64,000 bases of DNA from Falciphora oryzae (GCA_000733355.1 JNVV01000021.1:82917-146916); one strand, 5' to 3'; counted from the stretch's first letter, positions 10,293-23,378 are shown. Program-made: numbers and translations. Notes: generated by a model from the letters alone, not told the origin.

Positions 10293-11273
10293 ACCTTCGC
10301 GGAAACGGCTCGCAAGCGCGACGCCACCGAAGACGGACCGGTAACCAAAGCGACATTACAGGAATTGAAAGCAGAAATATTTACAAAGGTTAAAAATGCA
10401 CTGATTAACACCAGAAAGTCCTACGCCTTTGCCCTTGCCACGGACTTACCGGCCCTAATACCGGACGGAAACGCGCCGAACCGAACGCGATAATAGTACC
10501 CGAATACGACGCATCCCCCCCCGCGATTTATACCGTTAAAAGTCGAACGCGAAATAATCGTAGCCGTAAAAAAAGCCCCGGAAGCAATTAAAAACCGATC
10601 GCAAATCGACACCTAACGGGCATTAAATAACCAATTCGGTACGGCGGTGCGGGTAACGAAGCGGCTCCAAAGCGGAAACGTAGTAATGTATTTCTACGCA
10701 AACGCAAGCGAATATAAGAAAAGGGACGAATGGGTAAAAAAGGTGTTTGGAAACTAAATAACGATCCGGGAACGGACATACGACGTGGTAATTAAAAGAG
10801 TAAAATAAATAACACTACCGAAGGACCCAAACCAATTTATTCGTAACCTAAACGCCGAAAACCGAAACGCGGAGGTTAAATCGGTGCACGTATGGCCAGC
10901 CCGCACCCTTTACGGATACGCTATAGTATTAGCACGAATCGGGTCCGCAATTGCCGCGGACTAAATTTGCGAGCAAGGATTGGTAATATAAGCGGAACTA
11001 TTTAAATGCGAACCGTTTATACCAAACGCTAAAGCTACCCAGTGTTATAACTGTTACGAATAAGGGTACCGATAAAAGTTTTGCAAAAAACCGGGCCGCT
11101 GCCCGCATTGCGGAAGACCGCAATATTAAAAAAAAAAAAGTTAATGCGACGCCTACCCCTAATATAACAAAGCTATACCCAAATGCGCAAATTGCGGCAA
11201 ACCGCACCCGGCGTTTAACCGGGGCTGCGAAGTAGCGCAACGGGCGATCGGGAAAGCGAAAAAAGCATACTAA
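10293..11273 (+). pseudogene. LINE ORF1 (gag-like nucleic-acid-binding protein)
   Basis: A single frame without indels can be followed from about 10293 to a TAA at 11271-11273, with several in-frame TAA/TAG codons. Near its end it shows CCHC-type zinc knuckles: CYNCYE, then FCKKPGRCPHCG, then KCANCGKPHPAFNRGCEV. This is the usual arrangement at the C terminus of fungal LINE ORF1 proteins, which coat the element RNA. No intact start codon is visible, and the original start may have been lost to mutation. Confidence 0.65.
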
Positions 11274-11649
11274 AATTGGCTAAAGAGATTTATATTAAAA
11301 GGATTAGCCCCTAAACAAATAAAAGCCACTACCACCTTTTTTATTTTTTAAACGCGCATACCCCCCGGTATCGGAAGACTACCGAGCCCTAGCAAAAGGC
11401 GCAAACAAAATTCGGATATAAATAACGACTTTTTAATCCGGTCCCCCGGTTGCCGAGGATCCGGCAGACCCCGCAAAAACTCGCAGCCACCTAAAGGCCG
11501 GACCGCTACACGACCGCCACTTATAACAAACCACGCTCCTAAAGCGAGCTTCCGGCTAGCCTAACCCCCAATTACGGCAAACGAATAAATCCAAACAGAA
11601 GCAGCCGGAGGATAAGGACGAATACCGGCCCCGTTAGAGCCGCTACCCT

Positions 11650-14600
11650 TATCCGAACCGTTACCGATTAGAGATAGCATAATCCCGTTCGACGTATAAA
11701 AACGCTTATTAGAATCCCTATAGTAATAACAATCTTATATTAAAATATAGGAAAAGGAAACGGAAAAGGAAATATACCGTTTTTTAGTAAAAAAGAATAC
11801 GATATAATAGTTATATAAAAACCGGAGCTAAACCGGTACGAAAACCCGAAAAGACCAGCCGGATGCAATTACGAGCTGGTATATTACCAAACAGATATAA
11901 GATCGAACGTAACATTATACGTTTATTAATAACTAAACCTAATAACGTGGAAAAGCCGGAGCGGATACGATTAGGTAACAATTACATTACAAACTTTAAT
12001 AAGGAATATTAACATTTATTTAATATACTCGCCAAACCCCCGGGCATTAGAAAAATGGCATACCCTTTTAACCGAAATCGAAATAATACCGTTTCGGAAT
12101 TACGCCGTATTAATAAGGGATTTTAACATGCATTACCCAATATGGGATATGTATAATCGGGAAAACGCTAAATCCGAGCTATTATTCGCGCTAGCGCACC
12201 GGTGGCGGCTTGAACTAGCAACGCTTTACGGGGAAATAATAAAAAAAAGGTTCGGCGAACGAAAAAGCACTATCGATTACGCGTAAATATCCGATATTTT
12301 AGCTGTTAGATACGAAGGTAGGAACGACGAAATAAAAGGGTCGGATTACCACTTTTAAATAATTTTAATCGATTGCGAAGCGGAGCCGTTTCGCAAAAGG
12401 AAGGCAAAAAAATGGGTATAGAAAAAGGTTAATACCAACCTTAAAAACGATAAAAGAAGGGCGCTACAGTTAGCTAAATAATACATCGAAATCAAAGATA
12501 TAAAAACGCTAAACGATATAAATAACCAAATAAATACATTAATAAACTAACTAATTTAAATCGCTAACGAGTTGGCACCGAAACGAAAAATTATAACAAA
12601 TTTTAAGCTAGCACCGTATTAAAACTTAACGCTTACGAAATTAGCCAAAAAAAGGAAGCGGTATTAACGCGCACATATACTGTTAAAAATATAAAAAAGT
12701 TACGAGGAATTAAAAGTAGCTAATAAAGCTTTTATTAAGGAAAAAAGGAAGGCTTTTAACGCATATTAAAGGGAGTTTATTAGGGAGGCGTTAAAAAAAC
12801 AGGATTTAAAGCTTGTTTTTTGGAATATCGAACGATGGGCGAAATTACGGAGCTATAAGAAACGGGACCCAACCAGGTTACCGGACCTAAACCGGCTTGG
12901 AAAAGGAAACCAAAAGCTAGCGAACTTATACGTTAACAAAGCTACAGTTTTAGCAGCTAAATTTTACCCCAACCCAAAAACGGACCTAACAAACGTCGGG
13001 GACACTACGTTCGAAAATCACACCTTTACTAACCCATTCCCAATTAATTACCGAATAAACCCTAAAAAAAACGAAGTATTAGCGGCTTTAAAAAAAACCC
13101 GGAATTGGAAAGCCTTGGAAGCGGACAACCTACCGAACGGACTATTAAAAGCGTGCGGGGAACCATATTAGGAAGCTATATCCAAAATAGCTAACGCTAG
13201 CTTCGAATTCGAGTACTTCCCGAAGCGCTTCCGAAACGCATTAACGGTAGTGCTTTTTAAGCCGGGGAAAAATACGGAAAATAAAAAAACAGCAGGGGGG
13301 TGGCGACCGATCGCACTTTTTTCGTCCATATCCAAAGTTATAAAAGCGATTGTGGGAATACGGATCGCAACCGAGGCGGAAAAAAGAGGATTGTTATTAG
13401 AAGGGCAAATGGGTAATAAAAGGAAACGCAGCACCGAGCTCGCTATTAAACAAATGATAAACACCGTAATAACGGCGTGGAATTACGGCGTTATAATTTC
13501 GCTATTGCAGTTCGACCTATTAGGAGCATTCGATAACGTTAACCATATTAGATTTTTCGATATTTTACGAAAATAAGGATTCCCGTTAAAAACAATTAGG
13601 TGGATTAAAAGCTGGCTGATAGGTAGGACGGCCCGGTTCCAATTTAATGGAAATACGTTTACGCTTATACAAATAACAGCAGGAGTACTATAAAGCTTAC
13701 CACTTTCACCTATATTATTTATTTTATATATCGCGTCGTTTTACGACAAATTGGAAAAAATACTAAGGATAACGGTAGTCGGCTTCGCTAACGACATTAA
13801 CCTTATAGCAATAGGGGGAATTATAGCGGAAACGGCCCGGCTGCTGGAACGGGCTTGGGATACGTGCTAAATATAGGCAAAAAAGACAGGAATAACGTTT
13901 AACGCGGCCAAAACCGAACTATTCCATTTTATTAAAACCTTAAACCGGACCCGGGTCCGCACCGGAAATATACAAATGCAACCAACGCTATCGGCGAAAT
14001 TTTTGGAAATTTAGCTAAACTATAAGCTAAATTTTAACGCTTATACCAAATAAGCAAAAGGCAAATAAAAAAGATAGTAGCTTGCGGTAATAAAACTCGC
14101 GGCGGTAACGTGGGGAAGCAGCCTCGCACGCGCGAAGCAGTTATACGCGGTCGTATGCCGCAATGCATTGGCCTATAAAGCGGCAGCCTACCACCTACTA
14201 ACGGAACCCCGAGGTCGGCCCCGGGGCGTAGCTAAAAAGATGGCGAAAAAATAAAAAGCATATTTTAAAGTGGTAGTTAAAGCTTATAAAGTAATTTCGT
14301 TAGCTTACTTTGAAATAGAAACCTACGTGCCGCTTTTAGATTTATATTTAAACGAAAGGGTTATAAATACGGAAAATAAATGGGAAAAAACCGGGATAAC
14401 GTAGCGCATTAATAAAATAATAGCGAAAGTAGCGGACCGTTTTTAAAAATTCGGTTATAAAAAACGAAAAAAAAGGCCTTACTTTTAAAACGGATAAGCG
14501 AAAAGAAAGTGGGTAGTACGATAAAACCGGCCCGAAATAGCGCTAAAACCGAAACGAGCACCCGCCCCTTACGGAAAGGATTGGAAATCCAAATATAAGC

Positions 14601-15060
14601 ACGTAAAGCGTTGGAACCCTAACGTAACAATGGAATAGAAGTTAAAAATGGCTAATACGACGGCAATAGCGAAGAAAGCGAACCGGTATAAAACCGCGTG
14701 CTTAGCGGATAACCCCTTGTTTACGGAAAAGATGGTCGAATATTACGAAGGGATGTTAAAGGTATATAGCTCGGTGGCAATCCAAATTAAAACGGAAAAA
14801 CTAGGGCTGAATTCGTTCCTATTTAGCAAAGGCGTACCTAACGCGGCGACGCTATTATGCGAATATGGCAACGGATAAAAGGAAACAGCGTAATACGTAT
14901 TAACTTAATGCGCCCGATGGGATAGGCAGCGGGAAAGCACCGGGTTAACGCAAACAGATAGCCGGAAAGCGTATTTCGAACTATAGGAAATAAAGGGCAT
15001 ACCGTTTAAAAAAATAGTACGTATAATATTTCGTATAAAAAGATTATTAAATTTTAAAGC
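11650..15060 (+). pseudogene. LINE ORF2 (endonuclease-reverse transcriptase), inactive
   Basis: One reading frame carries an endonuclease segment around 12100-12400 (LIRDFNMHYPIW in place of the usual GDFN motif, then STIDYA). A full reverse-transcriptase core follows at 13080-13950 (GWRPIALFSSISKVIKAIV, LLEGQMGN, LGAFDNVNH, LPLSPILFILYIAS). The catalytic motif reads GFANDINLIA, with the first Asp of the FADD box changed to Asn (codon 13790). The C-terminal region near 14860-14950 keeps a Cys/Arg/Trp pattern (KETA, CARWDRQR) typical of the Tad-clade tail. Many TAA/TAG codons interrupt the frame, but no indel was needed to follow it. Edges are approximate. Confidence 0.75.
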
Positions 15061-15915
15061 GGTTAAAAAGGTAAAAAAAGAACGCATAAAAAGAAAAGAG
15101 GAAAAGTAACGTTACCGAGCCGAAAACGAACCGAATTAAAAAAGATTATAAAAAAGCAAACGAAAGCATTATACCCGAAAAGCGAAAAGGAAAAAAAAAC
15201 CACGTAAACACCGGCGCTACGCAACCGAATCGCTATAAGGGGAAAACCGAAAAAATTACTAAAAAGGGTTAGTAGGAAAACGACGACGGAAGCTATCATC
15301 GTTTATATCCCGCTTTATTTCATTAAAAACGTCCTTCCGGCATTCCGATAATATTTTGTCGAAAACGTCCTTAATAACGTTTTGCCGAAAGGAAATTTAA
15401 AAGATACCGTAAAGTTAACGGATTAAAAACGGATAGCAAAAGCGAAAAAACAAACACTTACTCGTATTTTGGCCCGTTTAAAAGCCAGCTTTTCCATCCG
15501 AGTGCGATTTTCCGTGCTTCATTTAATAACGATCCTTTCGGCCCAGCCCGACATAGCCTGGCCCGGGGGCACCATGTTACCGGAGGGGGAGCGGACTAGA
15601 CCCGAACTATTAAAGGCAGCCATAGCAACGAAGGCATTCCTAAAACTGGCAAGGAACAAGCGGCTAAACCCGGCGCCGGAAAGAATACCGGACCGTTTAA
15701 AAATGTCCTTCGAAATACGGCAATACCCGGCAATCGCATGCTCCAAACCGGTATAGCGAGCTTGGAAAGAAAAGAAATGTTAGGATAGGATAAATAGCGG
15801 CCCGGAATAAAAGCGGTACATATTTTAATAGTAGTATAGATATCCGTAAACGCAATATCGCGGTCCGCATTAGTTTTAAATAAGGACTGCATATAACGAT
15901 AGTGGGTACGAAAAA
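15061..15915. other. RIP-affected repeat sequence, unclassified (left part)
   Basis: TA-rich sequence with the same worn look as the LINE. An open frame at 15469-15756 has no recognisable domain. It ends at AAAAA, which is the target duplication of the Gypsy element, so it was continuous with 23594 onward before that insertion. It may be the LINE 3' tail or another element. Confidence 0.4.
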
Positions 15916-16125
15916 TGTTAAAGGGCTAGATCCCATTGGCTCAGCCACGGGCTCGTGCCCGAGGCCTGCGCCTTTAGGTCCGCGCCACAACGCTCGGGCC
16001 CCCGAGCTGTATATAGCGGATTCCGCGCGTGGCCCTGCGGAGCAGGCCACCTTCCCCTTTACCCCTCGTAGTTCGTTAATACAACCAAATCCCTACAAGC
16101 GCGCCAACGTTATAAAACCCTTACA
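15916..16125 (+). repeat. Gypsy 5' LTR (210 bp)
   Basis: It begins TGTTA and ends TTACA, and is a direct copy of 23379-23588. It is the more mutated of the two (most differences are A here against G in the other copy). Confidence 0.9.
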
Positions 16126-16189
16126 ATACGAACTACCAAATCACGAAAAACATAAGCCGCAAATAGGCTTGCGGATGTCGCAGCCGCAA

Positions 16190-17690
16190 CCTCCCCAGCT
16201 AGGAAGAACATTCACGGTCCCTAAAGGTAGCTCCTTAAAAAACTCGGATTCCGCATCTAAGCTAAGGGTTAGCGCCTTCGAAAGTAATACGTTACAATAG
16301 CTTCTAAAGCTAAGCACCGAAAAAAAGGAAAAGGAAGGGCCTATCTTTAAAAAAGTGGAATTCGTTCCATTAAAAGATAGCGGCCTAAAAAACGAGGCCG
16401 AAAACGGGGTAGCACCCCTAAACAGAAAAAAGGAAGCACCGGGACCTGCGGGTTCCGCGTTACAAAAGAAGGAATTAATAGATTTAAAAGAAAAGGGAAG
16501 CGAAGCCCGGATAGCTGATGACCACGCTATAAACGAAGCACCCGCACAGCAAACGACGGCCTCTTAAGGGATCACTAAAACGGCACAAAAGCTTTAAGCG
16601 AGAAAGAAATTTAAGCAGCTGATTAAAAAGGCGCTATCCGCCAAACATTAAACGGCCGAAAAAAAAACCTACCTATTAAAGGTTAAAAAAGATAGCGGCG
16701 CGGTACGGTCGAAAGACTATAAAAAAAGGGCGACGCCGTAGCCCACCTAGGACGGTACGCAATCTACCTTTTACGCATACATAAAAAAAATAATCTTTAA
16801 ATACAACCTTAACCGGGAGTTAGGCATGCTAAGGCCTAACCATAAAATTTAGCTAGAAATTTATCAAACGTTTCCCCAAAAGCGGAAAAAGCAGGTGGAA
16901 CACTTTTGGGAATTTGGAGGCCCCGGTTAAAAGTGCGACCCGACCACCTTTTTGGAAAAACTTCGCTTTACCTTTGGGACCGCACAAGACAAAGCACAAG
17001 CGATACTACAAATGCGGGACCTTAAATAGGAAAAGGGGCAAACATTTAGCGAATTCGCCCCTATTTTTAAAAACGTGTTAGGAAAGGCCGGCGGAAGCAA
17101 CTAGCCAAACGAAGTAAAGCTCGCATACCTAAAGGGATGCTTTAATCGCAGCTTTTCCAACGCCTTAGCGGTGGTTAAGTTACCCGACGATTTCTAATCC
17201 CATCTGGCGGAGCTCCATGGTATTGCAGTTAGTTGGGAGCGCACGCAGCAGTTCGCAGAACTGCGCAAGGAGCGACAGAAAAAGCGGAAAGGCAAAGGGA
17301 ACAACGAAGGGGGGGAAAGCTAAAAACCCCAATTTCAAACCCACTTCAACCCCGTTTAAGGCCCCGCGTCCGCAGCTGCGGATACCGCTAATAAAAATGC
17401 GCGCCGAAATTCCGATAGGGATGTAATTATAAGCTTTACCCGCTTTACCCGCGGACGAGGGAATAAAGGCGGGATACGCGGAACGCGAGGAAGTGCGCCC
17501 GGCAAAAGGTTTTTACGGGGCCGAAAAAGCTCCTCCTCAGCCGGCGCCCGCAGAGCGCAGTGGGTTTCCCAAAAGGAACGCGAGCGCCGCCAAAAGTCGG
17601 GCCGCTGCTTAAAGTGCGGTGTAGGTAACCATTATATGGGAAACTGCCCGTATTTACCGGCCACCCGGCCCCGTAGCGGCGAAAGCGATG
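16190..17690 (+). pseudogene. Gypsy gag, degraded
   Basis: In the second frame a gag-like protein can be followed to a CCHC zinc knuckle at about 17606-17655 (CLKCGVGNHYMGNCP), preceded by a basic region. Several in-frame stops and probable missense changes are present. Gag would form the element's particle and package its RNA. The start is uncertain because upstream ATGs are missing or mutated. The pol frame begins just downstream in another frame. Confidence 0.6.
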
Positions 17691-17697
17691 CCGCGAT

Positions 17698-20600
17698 TTG
17701 AGAAATGGGGACGGCCGAAGCGGAGTACCCCCTATAGCTCGAAGGAAAAAACGACCTAACGGAATCCTTTGCCTAAAAGGAGGAAAAAAAGTAACCCCGG
17801 AGCAAAATCGTGCCCCGGGGTCGGCAAAGCTCCAACAGCTTCCACAAATGCGGATAAAAGTACAAAAAACGTATTTAACATATATTACAGCGATAATTAA
17901 TAGTATAAAATTGTTTAACGCATTAGTAAACGAGGGTTGTAAATGTTACGCAGCTATAAATAAAGAAGCCGCAGCCGAATCTGAGCTGCCGGTATACCGC
18001 ATCCAACCCAAAAGGTTAAAAAAGGTTACGACGGGGAAAAAAAAGGTTATCCGCGAGATTACAACCTTTACCTTCGAAACGGGAGCCGGTATTAAGGAAA
18101 AAGTACACGCATATATAGTGCCGGGCTTTACACAACCCCTAATACTAGGGAAGCCATAGCTTATACGCTATTAAACCGCTTCGGTGCCGCATATATCCAA
18201 AATTTGGATCGGTACCACGCGTTCCTAGGTGCGGCATCTGCTGCTTAAAGAGCGCCTAAAAAGGAAAAAAGCCGACGCCGACGTAGCCGAAGTTCTAATA
18301 GCAACCTTTTGCCGTTATTACGAAATAATAGCTACGATAAACGGGGAACCCGCTGCTCGGAACGCTATTTTCGCAGCATCTATAGCGGATATTAAAAGGG
18401 CTTTGGAGAAAAAGGTCCTTAAAACGGAAGCTTAATTGCGGAAGCTAATCCCGCCGGAATTCTATAACCTCCTTCCGCTATTTCTAAAAAAAAAAGCCGA
18501 AAAGCTAAACTTATACAAGCCCGGTATCGACCACGAGATCAAGATTAAGAAGGACGCTAATAGGATGGAATATCCCCTTCCTTAAGGACCGCTTTACAGC
18601 ATATCAAGGGAAGAACTCCTAATGTTAAAGAAAACCTTAAGGGACTTCCTGGACCGGGGGTTTATTAAAGCTAGCAGTTCGCTAACGGAAGCCCCCATCT
18701 TATTCGTACGGAAACCGGGAGGAGGGCTGCGCTTTTGCTGCGACTATCGGGGATTAAACGCCATCTCGGAAGCAGACCGATACCCCCTTCTATTAATTCC
18801 GGACACTCTCCGCAGCCTGGCAAGCGCCGAGTGGCTTACTAAAGTAAACGTGGTAGCGGCTTTCCACAAGATTAGGATTAAGAAGGGCCACGAATATAAG
18901 ACCGCGTTCCGCACGAGGTACGGGTTATTCGAATAGACCGTCACTCCATTCGGGCTTTCCGAAGCCCTAGCGACGTTCTAACGCTATGTGAACACTATAC
19001 TTAAAGATTTCCTAAACGAGTTTTGCTCCGCCTACTTGAACGATATCGTCGTTTATTCGCGCGGGAGTCGGCAGGACCATCTCAAAAAAGTGCGGAAAGT
19101 CCTAAAACGCTTAAAAGCACATAAACTCCATTTAAACCCCAATAAATCTCAATTCGCGGTAAAAAAGATCAAATACTTCGGGTTTATCGTTAAAGCAAAC
19201 GTAAGCGTAAACCCCGACCCTAAAAAAATGGAAACCATCTAACAGTAAAAAGCCCCCAAATCGACAAAAGGAATCCGGAACTACCTAGGATTCTTTAATT
19301 TTTATCGGATATTTATTCCTAGGTTCTTTAAAGCGGCGGCACCCCTAACCGCTCTTACAAAAAAAAGCACCTTTTTTATATAAACGGAAAAGCATCAAGC
19401 GGCATTCGATTATTTAAAGCACCTATTCTTATCCGCAAAGGTATTAACGGAATGGGACCCCGATGCCCCGACATTTTTAAAAACAAATTGTAGCGGGTTT
19501 GCTTTAAAAAGAGCGCTATTGCAAAAAAGGAACGGAACGAAGCGGCTAATAGGATTCCATTCCCGCAAATTAAAAAGCGCCGAAAGAAATTACCCAATTT
19601 ACAACAAAGAGATGTTAGCAATCGTCAACAGCTTAAAACACTAAAACGCGGAACTCCGCAGTTGCAATAGCTTTACCATCCTCACGGATTACCGGAACCT
19701 AAAGTATTTTATAAAAGTTCAGCGCTTATCGGAAAAACAAGCTCGTTAGGCAAAGGACCTGTCAAAATACAACTTTAAACTTTAATATCGCCCCGGCAAG
19801 GAAAATGTAATCGCCGACGCACTTTTAAAAAAGGAACAAAACGCCCCAAACGCGAACGAGAAATACGAAGCTAAAAAAATGCAACTGCTTCCCGAAAACA
19901 CCCTCACGTAAATTCGAGGAATCCAGATCCTAAGCAACGGACCGGCCACACAGGAAGGGAAGGACCACGGAATACCGGATGATATCCGTTAGCTCGAAAA
20001 CCCGGAATTGCAACAACAATAGGAAAAAACAATAACGCAAAACAGCCTTTACCAATCAATATACCGCTCGGTTAAACTCGGAAAACGGACGTTAAATTCT
20101 AATTTAAACTTAAAAGTTTAAAAAGCGGAATGCCGCATCGATAACGAAGGTAAACTACGGTTTAAGGATAAGCTATAGGTTCCGGAAGCACCCTTCGCAA
20201 CGGAAGCCGCAATCGCAGCGGCGGGAAGGGAAAACGACCCGAAAAACGAGCTTAAAGGAAAGCTTATCCAAAAAGTCCACAACGCGTGCACTATTAGCCA
20301 TCCGGGTCGAAACGGCACCTTTTACGCAATAGCTAAAAACTTTTATTAGCCCCTAATACACAGGAACGTAAAACGCTTCGTCCGCAACTATAACGTTTGC
20401 GGCCGCTCTAAAATCTGGAAAGACCTCAAACAAAGCTTATTACAACCTCTCCCCGTACCGGACCGTTTCTACAGGCACTTATAAATAAATTTTATAACCG
20501 ACCTCCTTTTAGCGAACGGAAACACCTTTTTATAGGTAATAACCGACCGTTTATTAAAAGAAATAATTTTTAAAGCTATGCCGTCGATAAAGGCAGAGGC

Positions 20601-21747
20601 CTACGCGGACCGCTTTACGACAAGCTTCGTCCGCTATCACGGTTGGCCCTTTTCGATAGTCTCTAATAAAAGCACTAACTGGATAAGCGAGTTCTAGCAG
20701 CAATTGTGCAAGCGGCTAAAGATTAAGCAGCTTTTAAACACAGCTTACCACCCCCAAATAGATAGGGGTACCGAAAGATTAAACTAGGAGGTGTAAGCCG
20801 TTTTAAGAGCTTATATCCATTATATTTAAACCGATTGGAACTAGTGGCTTCCCACAATCCAGCTCGCGCTTAATTTACGCCCGCATTCTATTATTAGCAT
20901 TTCCCCTTTTTTTGCTAATTACGGCTACAAACCGCCCTCAATTATCGCCCTAACGGAGACGGATCCCAAACCGACCGCAACGTTTTTTACGGCTAAAGCT
21001 AAAACATATGTGGAAAAGCTGGCTCAGATTACGGATATATGCCAAACGGCGATAGCAGCGGCGGCGTAACAAGCGGAACGGTTCGCAAACCAAAAAAGGC
21101 GCCCCGCAAAATAATACCGTCCTAGCGACAAAATATAGCTAAATTTAACCAATTTTTAATCTAAACGTCCGAAGAAAAAGCTGGACTAGTTGCGGGCTAA
21201 AGTAACGGTAACTAAAGTAATCGGCCCTAACGTGGTAAAGGTGGAAGGCCTACCTATAAATGCGCACAACCGGTTTAATATAAACAAAATTAGGAAAGCT
21301 AGCTTAAATCCGGTTCCCGAACAACAAATAGCGGACCTTTAGCCCCTAACGGTAATAGTAAAAGGCGATAAACAATAGGTAGTAAAGGAAATCGACGCGG
21401 CTAAAACGGTAAAAATCGGAAGAGGGAAGCAAAGGCAGGTTCGCGTTTAGTGGAAGGGACATATAAATTTTACGTAGGAACCGCTAGAAAACGTATCGGA
21501 TTTGAAAACGCTGGATCGTTTCAAAACAAAATACGGCGATATGCGAATTAATGATAGGAGCTACGTTAAGCAAACGGAACCGCAAATGGAAAAAAATAAA
21601 AAGGTTTCTAAACGGAAACGCGGGAAACTACGGAAAAATAACGCCGAACTTAAAATGGGAATCCAATTTTTAAACGTCGGAAAAAGTTCAACCCAACAGC
21701 CCTTAACTTTAAACAATAACGACGAGGACGAAGTTTATCCCGCATAG
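17698..21747 (+). pseudogene. Gypsy pol: protease, RT, RNase H, integrase, chromodomain
   Basis: One frame from about 17698 to 21747 carries all pol domains with many in-frame stops. Protease: the active-site region reads LVNEGC where Asp is expected. Reverse transcriptase, 18622-19240: FVRKPGGGLRFCCDYRGLN, then YLNDIVVYS with the YLDD box mutated to YLND (codon 19039). RNase H lies at about 19300-19850. Integrase: an N-terminal His-Cys region near 20280-20410, then the core, where ITDLLLANG keeps the first Asp and VSNKSTNW has lost the second. The C terminus (VKEIDAAKTV, WKGHINFT, EPLENVSDL) matches a chromodomain, used by such elements to target heterochromatin. Catalytic losses in protease, RT and integrase make the copy inactive. 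Confidence 0.85.
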
Positions 21748-22292
21748 ACAACGAAAGGCTTTTAATCGAAACCTTCGAAGTCAGTTTTATTCTTATCCTT
21801 ATCCCTATCTTTATCCTTATTTTTATTCTTATTACCATCCTCCTTTTCCTCCTTTTTACTCCTATCGTCGCCCTCCTTACTCTTACTAATGTCATCTTCA
21901 CTCTAAGAATCCGCCAATTCGATAAGCCGGTCGGGGCGCAAGCCGGCGGCAGGTGCACGAATTACAGCCTCGGAAACCGGAGCTACCGACTAGGCTCCCC
22001 GGAATTGGGGGCGAGGAGTGTCGGCGATATCGATCCGCATTTTAAAAGCGGTTAGAGAAGGGCGAAAAAAGGCGGATCCCAATTCGATAGAAGGGGACCG
22101 AGTAGCAGCCTGCGCGCGCCGGACACGAACAGGCGGAAGGGGCGGCGGCGGAACCATGGACCGAACAAAGGCCTTTCGAACCGAGTTGTAAAAAAGACCG
22201 AAAACAGGCGGAAGCAGCTAGGTGGACGCGGATGCCGACGGGAAAGGCAGGGGAAGTCCCACGTCAAGACGGCGGCGACGGGAAGGCGAGGT

Positions 22293-23171
22293 TTAGAGGT
22301 TAAAGCGCGCCATTTCAAGGCTAGCGAGCGTGCGCTTCCCGAAGGTCGGAATGGCGGGGGGCAGGCCACGCTGGTCGGCCTCAGCCTTAAAATCGCAAGC
22401 AGTTTTTTCCAAAGCGGCCAAACGAGTTTCAATTGATACAACGGAGGATGAGGTAAAAGGGTCGGTTGCGCGAGGAGAGAGAAAGAGCACCGCGGTGCCA
22501 CTAGCGGAAAGACCGGTTAGCAGAGGCATTGGAGGGAGCGCATAGGGAAGCGAGGACGTACGGAGCCACATATCCGGCGTTCTCCAGCCTTTCCAGCTAT
22601 CGTTGGGCCGAAACGGCCGAGGTGAAAAGCACGCGTTTGGCCTTTTTGTCCTTATCTCCGCTAGCGGATTGCTACTCCGCATAAACGCGAAACACGATAA
22701 AAAAAGCGCGAGTGCATTTGCGGTTGGCCTCATAGCACTCCCAGCAAGCGGTCCGGCCCTTGCCCATCTGGTCGTGACAGGCCGAGTCCTAACTGACGCA
22801 GCGGAAGCACAGCTCCGCGCGCGCAGCGCTACGCTGCTTTTGCGGCTCCTTCTCGTCTTCCGAGGGAAAGAAGGGATCCGGGGACGAAGGAGGGTACGGC
22901 GGTTGGCGCAAACTGGTTAGCTGGGGCCTTAGGTAGAACAAAGGAAAAGGAAAGCTTACCATATCGGCGGCGGCAAACGGAAAATCGGGCGGGAAAAGCT
23001 TAAAGCATTGGAGGGCGCTGAAGTAGTAGTAAAGTTAGCGGAGGTCGCGGAAGAAGCAGGACGGGACGCGCCCGCGCCTTTAAGAACGCGGGCCTGGGAA
23101 ATGCTTACGGGAACGACGGGATTTGGCGCGACGGATTGAAGCGCATACTGGGAAGAGGTTAGCGAAGGCAA
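22293..23171 (-). pseudogene. Antisense three-exon gene in Gypsy with Zn2Cys6-like cluster
   Basis: On the strand opposite to gag-pol, three open segments join in frame by two clean introns. Exon 1 is 23171-22960, intron 1 is 22959-22913 (47 nt, GTAAGC to CAG), exon 2 is 22912-22562, intron 2 is 22561-22501 (61 nt, GTACGT, branch GCTAAC, CTAG) and exon 3 is 22500-22293, ending TAA. The phases agree at both joints (256 codons). Exon 1 is Ser/Ala-rich. Exon 2 has six cysteines over 22809-22714 spaced C-x2-C-x6-C-x10-C-x2-C-x6-C, including TACWECYEANRKCTRAF. Exon 3 has a short coiled-coil-like stretch (IETRLAALEKTACDFKAEA). Three TAG codons (22789, 22672 and 22597 as lowest coordinates) interrupt exon 2; each fits CAG mutated by RIP. 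The spacing is that of fungal Zn(II)2Cys6 DNA-binding clusters; any function is inference. Confidence 0.6.
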
Positions 23172-23378
23172 GGCAAAGGGAAGGGAGGCTATTACGAACC
23201 GGAAGCGGAAGTAAAGGTGCGGTTGGTGTTATGGTGAAGGAAAGGAAGTAGGGAAGTTGGGTTGAGGGCTGAGGTAAGGGAAAGGGTAGGCAGAATTGGG
23301 TGCTGAGCCCTGATTGGGCAGGAGGGTGCGAGTGGGTCCGTGCGGGATCCCCTCCCAAAAGGGAAGGAGGGGGCGAGT

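Larger units (their letters stand above)
10260..15060 (+). mobile_element. Tad-like LINE (non-LTR retrotransposon), RIP-degraded
   Basis: Two long degraded frames lie in the order expected for Tad-clade LINEs: ORF1 with zinc knuckles, then ORF2 with AP-type endonuclease, reverse transcriptase and a C-terminal RNase H/cysteine region. The exact ends are unclear: the left edge lies just right of the Fot element and the right edge is placed where ORF2 similarity stops. I see no poly-A tail or target duplication. The sequence is rich in TA and poor in functional TGG and CAG codons, consistent with RIP. Confidence 0.75.
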
